NCBI GenBank assembly: GCA_014898425.1
Contig: RCSZ01000005.1
Location: 558,001-622,000 of the forward strand
Direction: 5' to 3'
Length of the DNA stretch: 64,000 nucleotides
Source: Botryotinia globosa
Lineage: Eukaryota > Ascomycota > Leotiomycetes > Helotiales > Sclerotiniaceae
Below are positions 57,912 through 64,000 of this stretch, piece by piece. The notes beneath the pieces are model-generated. The model made no database searches and was not told the origin of the DNA. It saw only the letters and a list, made by a program, of their open reading frames with translations. Made by a program: the position numbers and the translations under genes. Numbering within the stretch: the first letter of the stretch is position 1; each line of letters begins with the position of its first letter.

Positions 57912-59330
57912 TGCTGGTGTATGAGTTCAAACCAGTCAACACAATAAATAAAAGAAAAATATGGTATAAAACCACGAATATGCCAAAATCGATATCCCCA
58001 ATACCGGATTCCCAATGCGGAGTCAAGTCCGATTGTAATGACAATCCCAATACACTCCAGAAAAGATTTCGAATGGAAGAATGTGAATGAATATGAAAGG
58101 AATCCTAATCCCAATTCGATCGCCAAAGAAGTTTACTTTGGTAGTAGGTAGTAGGTAGTAGTAGTCGTAGTTGTAGAAAATAACCGTATATACGTATGGA
58201 CTTCAGTGTATATATACCGATGTATCTCCCGATATACACAACAAAGAACAGCTAGGCATGCAAAGCAATGCCCGCACCTTTTTCTCCGGGTAGAAGAAGA
58301 ATGAAAAATGAAAAGACAGAATCCGTTTTCACACAAGCTGGCGCCTTTCTTTTCTTCCTCGAACTTGATCTTGTCTTGATTCGGTACTTGGATGTGATAT
58401 GCTAGATAGGTATGTTTGCGATTGCTCAGAGAGATCCTTGGGATAATTTATTTCATGTATATATTTCTTGTGTGTATGTATGTATATATGTATTTAATCT
58501 GGTATTCAATGTGATGATGCCGATGAAGAAAGTAAAATTTGTAGTAAGAAGTAGGTAAGCAGATAAGTAAGGAAGTAACTTTCTTTCTCAGTCTTTCTCA
58601 GTCTTTCTCTGCTTTTTAAGAGATGAGGTATGCTCGAATGACTTTCTGCTTTGAAATAATGGAATGGGTTGGAAATGGAGAAATGGTCAAAAGTGTCTAT
58701 TCCGTGGATTCCGAGAGCGAGAGAGCAGCTATGGGAGGGAGGGGGGGGTTGGAGTCGGGAATCGGGATAGACGGATACCGGCTGGGTTGGTAGCCGGGCT
58801 GGGAATGTGTTGTTATGTTAGGTAAAGACCGACCTAGTACTGTAGATTGGTGCTGGGATATCTGCGGTTGTGCGGGTTTTGCTTGGCAGAGAGTTTGAGT
58901 TTGAGGAAGATGATTGAGAGATGATGAGATAGATGAGGAAGTATTTAAGTTCTCAAACCTTAATTCGAATTTCCAATGACGTTCTCCATTCAAATTCAAT
59001 CCTAGAGGCATCTCCTCCCATACATTCTATCTATCGTAGATCTCAAGTAAATATCCGGGAGCCAGTGCCGATTGGATGTTAGAACTTAGGAGGCTGTTCT
59101 AGACGGGGCACTAGAGGATGGGGACTAGACGTTTCGAGGGTTAGAGTGTCAAGAATTTCCTGCTTGAGAATTTTGGGTTGGTACAAAGGGCCTTGTAGGG
59201 ACGAGATAGACAAAGGGCCGGGTAGAGGTTAGAGCTTTTATTTGACTGTGTACGGAATGGATGTGTACGATAGAATCAAGATGAAAGAAACGGGTGTATG
59301 TGTTGGAACAAAGCTGACAAGCTGATATTA
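57912..59330. other. mostly non-coding; one 104-codon frame
   Basis: Most of this is leader and intergenic sequence. The minus-strand frame at 59011-58697 (MPLGLNLNGERHWKFELRFE and a Pro/Ser-rich tail) could be a last exon belonging with the exon at 59669-59335, but the splice phase does not match a direct join. GTAGTAG repeat at 58139-58160. Confidence 0.4.
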
Positions 59331-59334
59331 TTAC

Positions 59335-59669
59335 CTTTCTTGCTCGTCTTCAATTGTCACGGGCGCAAAAGAGTTCCAGACCACAGTTGGTGCTTTGTTA
59401 TACGAGTCCGTCCTTCGTACAGACAGGATAGATGAAGGTAGTTGGGCTCCGCAATCAAGGCGGAAGAGGAGACTGGCTGGCCCCATAATATGTGTACGAA
59501 CTTCAAAGGAAGTATTCGCAAGGGAAGATGTTGCCTCATTGTTTGGATGACAAGGGCCATCGGGCGCATAGTGTAAATCGAGATGCAATAAGTATTTCTT
59601 TTGGGATGAGAATATCGAGTCAAAGTTGGTTGGCGGAGAAGAAGAAATCGTGATCGAGATACGTACCAA
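59335..59669 (-). CDS. possible coding exon, gene model unresolved
   Basis: The minus-strand frame reads YLLHLDLHYAPDGPCHPNNE, SFEVRTHIMGPASLLFRLDC, GAQLPSSILSVRRTDSYNKA and WNSFAPVTIEDEQER, then a GTAATA donor at 59334. Composition is that of a folded protein, unlike the alternative frame here (MLTSHVTLTNQLFW...). There is no in-frame ATG at the left end, and a stop (TAA) lies just upstream, so an earlier exon would be required. I do not recognise the family. Confidence is limited to its being protein-coding. Confidence 0.35.
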
Positions 59670-62600
59670 AAAAGTTGATTAGTGAGCGTGACGTGTGACG
59701 TGAGCATACGCAGTGAGGAAAGAAAAAAAAAGAAAGAAAAAGAAAAAAAAGAATGCTCCAACAAATTGCCAAGAAGATGACTTTATGGTTTGGAGGTTTG
59801 GCAGACTGTTTTGAATGTACCCTGGTATTATTTCATAAGTGGTACGATATACTCCGCAAAGTGGCATGGGAGAGAGTGAGAGAGTGAGAGAGTGAGAGAG
59901 TGAGAGAGGGAGAGAGTGAGAGAGTGAGAGAGTGAGAGAGTGAGAGAGTGAGAGAGTGAGGTATGGTATGGTGTGGTGTGGTATGGTATGGAACATTCGA
60001 AAGAAGATGATTAAGAAGGACTTGAGTTGTCCGAGTCAACACAATTTTGAGTGACCATGTTGAGTTTACATGATTAAGAAGTCTCCGGGAAATATGTTGA
60101 ATCCTGCTTCCCTACATTAGCATATGTCGGCACTTTAAGGTTGGATATGGATATGGATATGGATATGGATGTGGTGGATATGGATGTGGATGTGGTGGAT
60201 ATGGATGTGGATGTGGATGCATTGTTGATTTATTATATATAAGGTTACCTAGGTATATTACTCCGTAATTGATCATGGAAAGAAAGGAACAATGAATCTT
60301 CCCTGCCAAGACGTCGGGGATTTGATCAATCGTATATCGGAAGGATTCTGGAATCCGAGATTCAAGGAGATTAAGTGTGAACGGGGAGCAACAGGAGGAC
60401 CCTGACAAAGGCCTCTCTCTATTAATGACTTTGTTCTAGAATTCTTTGCCAAGGGTCATAAGGTTCAAGGGGTAAGGAACCCATTGTGATATTGATATTG
60501 AGTGATGTTGAGTGATATTGAGTGATGCCATGTTATTAATGATCCTGGAAATGGAATGAATCACTTCAAGTACCTTGGTAGATATACCATCTATCCATCA
60601 ATGAAATGACCACGTGGGAGAAACATACACCAATCAATCGAATGGGAGGAATGGGAGGAATGGGAGGAATCGGGAGGTGGAAGAAGGGTTCAAAGACTAG
60701 CTGGAGACTGTAACCTTGGAAAGGTCGAAGCTTGGAACCCCTTTGTCTCAGAAATCAGGAATTTGACTCTGATGTATCTACGGAGTATGAATCAGGATTG
60801 TGGTTGAGCCCTGCAGGCGGGGTTCTTTTTTAGAATGAACGTCTTGAACTTGGGACTGACTGACTACCTAGATACATAGATTTGTTCAGGCCGTATTCGT
60901 ATTCTGCATGGGAGTCTTTGATTCTTTCCATGTTTTCCTTCCACTGCCTACCTATTGGCGATTGCTTGGAGAGAGGAGGACTGCACTACAAGTCTACAAC
61001 TACACCGGACTAGGACCTACAACTGTCCCGTTATGCAATCCACTCACGCACTGTATGCACATGGATAACTAGCACGAGGTACTACCACCACGGTCACGTC
61101 GAGATTCTCCACGATGGGGAATTGTGATGGAGCTTGTAGAGACAGGAGCTGAATACACACTCGCCCCTCAAAGGAATGAGACTCTCCCCAGGGCTGAAAC
61201 CTATACAATCGAGTGACCAACCAAGCCGTTATTCACAGTCATTTCCACTATACACATATATTGTACCAGCGAAGAGGAAACCGTCGGAGAGCTGGAAACT
61301 TCTGTATACCCACGTCTAAATATGCCGAGAGATTTCATGCTAGACGGGGGATTTGTGAATCGTGATGCCATTTGGGTGGGCACACACTATCTATATTAAT
61401 ATTGAGCTCACACAGTCACACTCGGTGTTATATGAAATAGAGGACTTGGCCATTGTTATTGCTCGTATCATATATACATAGATGTGAAATTCTCCAGGTT
61501 CTCTCGTAGGTACAGCCAGGACGTGGGATTGGAGGAGGGAGATCTACGCATGTTGTGTTGTGAACAAATTTACCAGGAGTCAAGTAGTTTTATGAGTACC
61601 TAGGTAGATCCTAGAATGCCTACCTGCAATGTACTTTTGACATGCTCGTAGTAACAGGTGCTAGGAAGGTAGGCAATTGAACAATCTAAGAATTAGCCGT
61701 ATCATGGGAGAGGGTTGAGGGAGAGGGTTGAGGGAGAGGGTTGAGGGAAGAGTGAAATGGATGGAGGATTGTATATGTGAATGAATAGAGGATTGTATAT
61801 CTGAATAAAAATAGGGACAATCTCTTTTCTTCCAATCCCTCCCATGCTACGAATAACTACTGTATAAGACGGTCTTGACATTCAAACCTTCAATTCTTCA
61901 ATTTTCCAGTTCTCCAATTATAATTTCTATTTATGAAGTCAATATCAATATCAATACCATATCGTTCGAACTAGAACTAGTATCTACCGACCTACCGACC
62001 TACCTACCTACCTACCTCGATAGCTGGAGGGTAGTTACGAATCATATCATTTGGAACCATGGAGATGGGAGAATATTGAATGAAAACAAGGGAAAGTGCA
62101 ATTCGCATCTTTGAAGCAGCAATTTACCTCCTGCTAGGTAGGTAGTCCTTGGTTACTTCTTACGTCCTACTTCTTACGTCCTACGTCCTACATCTTACTT
62201 CTTACTTCCTACGTCCTACTTCTTGCCTCTTACTCTTATCTCAACCTCTCACCTCTTACTCAACCTCTCACCTCAACCTCTCTTTGCTTTGCTGGGACTA
62301 CAACCATACTTAGCGTTCCTTGGTAAATCGAGGAAAGTCCAATACTCACGTTCCTACCACACACGCCCCCGAGAAAGTGCTGCTTTACTCTGTACATTTA
62401 TTCATTACTACGACTCACTACTCCGTATAGTAAAGTAACAAAGTACAGACAGTATCAAGTACCTAGCACACCACCTATTACACTCTACTGTATGAAAGTG
62501 CGTAGAAGTGTGATACAACTTTGAAAGAACAAAGCAAAGCCCTCTCAAACTAAATCTTTTGGCCTTTCCCTTTCCTTTTGCCTCTCCCCTCCAATTCTCT

Positions 62601-63210
62601 TTCTACCAACCAGATTCCTACTTTTCCCTCTCATTGAAGAAGAACAATTGATCAATCTCATTCTCTTGTCATAATTAATTAATTAAAAAGACCACGGAGG
62701 AATAATTCTTCTCTTATGTTTATGTTCACACAGCACAGCGGAAACCCGTAAGAGATAGCCTCGATTTTTCCAAAGCAACGAGTTCCCTTTTTTTCTCCAC
62801 TCTTCAATTTCGATACGAATTTCTATGGTCCGGAATTAGAAAAATAGCGAGGGACCAATACATAGAACCACTCTCACAACTCAATATCAGAAGGGGGCAA
62901 TCTCGAAAGAAGGAAACTCATCCTCCGACAACCTCTCCTTCTTTGAATCCACGAATTACGACCACAACCACGACGTTTGTTTACGGAGCACAATTACTTT
63001 ATCCTTCCTATATTGGGGAGACTCTTTTAATTCTCTTTCTTTTTTCATAGTTGCGTGGCTACCTCCATCGTCTTTACTCTTACCCCCCAAGATCATCCGT
63101 TTGTCTTTGCTTCGATTTCCCCGTCTGTCGTTTAGAGTCGAGACATTCTCAACACATCGTCAAGAAGAACGACGACCCCTCGCCCACAACAAAAGGCATT
63201 TATAAGTTTG
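59670..63210. other. gene-free stretch with several repeats; leader of nucleotidyltransferase gene at right
   Basis: No supportable gene in about 3.5 kb. Repeats are GAGAGAGT (separate entry), GGATAT/GGATGT near 60145-60218, GGGAGGAAT near 60643-60672, a 15-mer GGGAGAGGGTTGAGG near 61706-61748, and TTCTTACGTCCTAC near 62155-62225. Right of 62540 the sequence is CT-rich and probably the promoter and leader of the gene starting at 63211. Confidence 0.5.
59870..59960. repeat. GAGAGAGT octamer array
   Basis: About 11 copies of GAGAGAGT with one GAGAGAGG variant. On the minus strand it reads as Ser-Leu-Thr repeats, which are not a protein. Confidence 0.92.
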
Positions 63211-64000
63211 ATGGAGGGCCAGCCTTGTACAGGTAATTCTAAATATCAATATCAATCTGCACAGTGGTCGCGACTCGTGCGGCGTAATACCCACGCCGAT
63301 TCAAATTCCAGCTCCTCGCCGAGTGTTCCTGGTTTCCCTCAGCTTCCAACCCAATTCATTCCCATTTTACTTCCCCAACAGCCCTCATTTCACCACCAAC
63401 AACTTGAACAGTACAACAAGCTCATTTCTTCAGGCGGAAACACTAGACTGCAAACTGCACCACTTCCCCCACTACTTTCAGCACAACATATTCAGGCTGT
63501 GCCCGGACAAAGATCCAGCTCAAGTGGCCTCACCACAGAACGGAAACCAAAACCTGCTGCGAGGGGCGGTCATGGGAATAGGGACGTACGAAAATTTAAT
63601 AAAAGCGAGCGCGCGCTCATAACAGAGAAGGAGACATCACCAGCGATGCCGGGCAAGAAGTTTGAGTTGACAGCTCAACTCCCCCCACGACCAGTTGCAC
63701 AACATCAAAATTCCACATTGTCTCGAGAATCGAATTCCGTGCCATCTACACCACATCAACATCCGAGGAAGTTCTCTTTCGACGAGTCGAGAGAACCTTC
63801 ACCGAATGCCCCTGGCAGCCATTCCCCTAGATCGGCATATTCCGAATCAAATATCACTCTACCTTCGAGACCCCCTCCTGCCCAGCGCAGAGGATGTCAA
63901 TACGAAACGGCTATGGCCTCCATAAGGCGGCGCATGCCTTATAGTCTGGGGGCTGATCGATTGGAGCAATTGAAGGATGCTGATGTGAAAAGCAAATTGT
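63211..64000 (+). CDS. CutA/Cid1-like terminal nucleotidyltransferase, 5' part
   Basis: An uninterrupted frame of 263 codons starts at 63211 (MEGQPCTGNSKYQYQ) and runs off the window. The first ~230 residues are Ser/Pro/Gln-rich (HHQQLEQYNKLISSGGNTRL, PAMPGKKFELTAQLPPRP, HQHPRKFSFDESREPSPNAP). The end, CQYETAMASIRRRMPYSLG followed by ADRLEQLKDADVKSKL, is the lead-in I associate with the catalytic domain of fungal cytoplasmic poly(A)/poly(U) polymerases such as Aspergillus CutA. Those enzymes add C/U-rich tails to mRNA before decapping. The catalytic core itself lies beyond the window, so the family call rests on this segment. A potential GTAATT donor at 63232 and CACAG acceptor at 63264 lie in frame but need not be used. 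Confidence 0.68.
   Translation, partial: MEGQPCTGNSKYQYQSAQWSRLVRRNTHADSNSSSSPSVPGFPQLPTQFIPILLPQQPSFHHQQLEQYNKLISSGGNTRLQTAPLPPLLSAQHIQAVPGQRSSSSGLTTERKPKPAARGGHGNRDVRKFNKSERALITEKETSPAMPGKKFELTAQLPPRPVAQHQNSTLSRESNSVPSTPHQHPRKFSFDESREPSPNAPGSHSPRSAYSESNITLPSRPPPAQRRGCQYETAMASIRRRMPYSLGADRLEQLKDADVKSKL

Overview
The window is nuclear DNA of a filamentous ascomycete. The basis is intron-containing genes with short introns (mostly 47-66 nt, GT-AG, often a CTAAC/CTAAT branch point), an intron-bearing elongator tRNA-Met, and typical mould families: a fungal cutinase, a HET-domain gene, a Zn2Cys6 regulator, the SSK1 response regulator, a HAL4/SAT4-type kinase and the DUF2439 (ZGRF1-like) family. 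Moderate AT content, AT-rich MITE-like elements and nonsense codons that all fit C-to-T change suggest a Leotiomycete, perhaps Sclerotiniaceae; that placement is inference.

Layout. 0-11.3 kb: 5' end of a DUF2439 gene (minus), a cutinase-family gene with a 5-bp tandem duplication that shifts the frame, a BAR-SH3 protein, a coiled-coil protein (minus) and an unrecognised protein with an internal duplication. 11.3-21.8 kb: gene-poor, rich in short tandem repeats, holding one tRNA-Met and a ~394-bp MITE. 21.8-31.6 kb: compact housekeeping block with the HAL4/SAT4-like kinase, Vms1 peptidyl-tRNA hydrolase (minus), a HAM1-like protein and a small YCII-like protein (minus). 32-41 kb: decayed accessory block with a rhodopsin-like fragment that lost a splice donor, a Zn2Cys6 transcription-factor pseudogene and a HET-domain pseudogene with four in-frame stops, around one intact Nudix gene. 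42.5-50.1 kb: SSK1-type response regulator and a conserved low-complexity protein, both minus. 51-64 kb: mostly non-coding, with a probable unrecognised minus-strand gene, an ~829-bp foldback element, a four-TM membrane protein, an unresolved exon near 59.3-59.7 kb, and the start of a CutA/Cid1-like nucleotidyltransferase running off the right edge.

The genes form no pathway cluster. Several intact ones touch stress signalling or quality control (SSK1, HAL4-like kinase, Vms1, Nudix). The most unusual feature is the concentration of recently broken genes: the reading frames are still recognisable over hundreds of codons, and six identified nonsense codons are all explainable by C-to-T change, as repeat-induced point mutation (RIP) would give. 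Two frameshifts in the transcription factor lie in A/T homopolymers and could be assembly errors. No new multi-gene system was found. Splice sites were assigned by eye from reading frame and family conservation.
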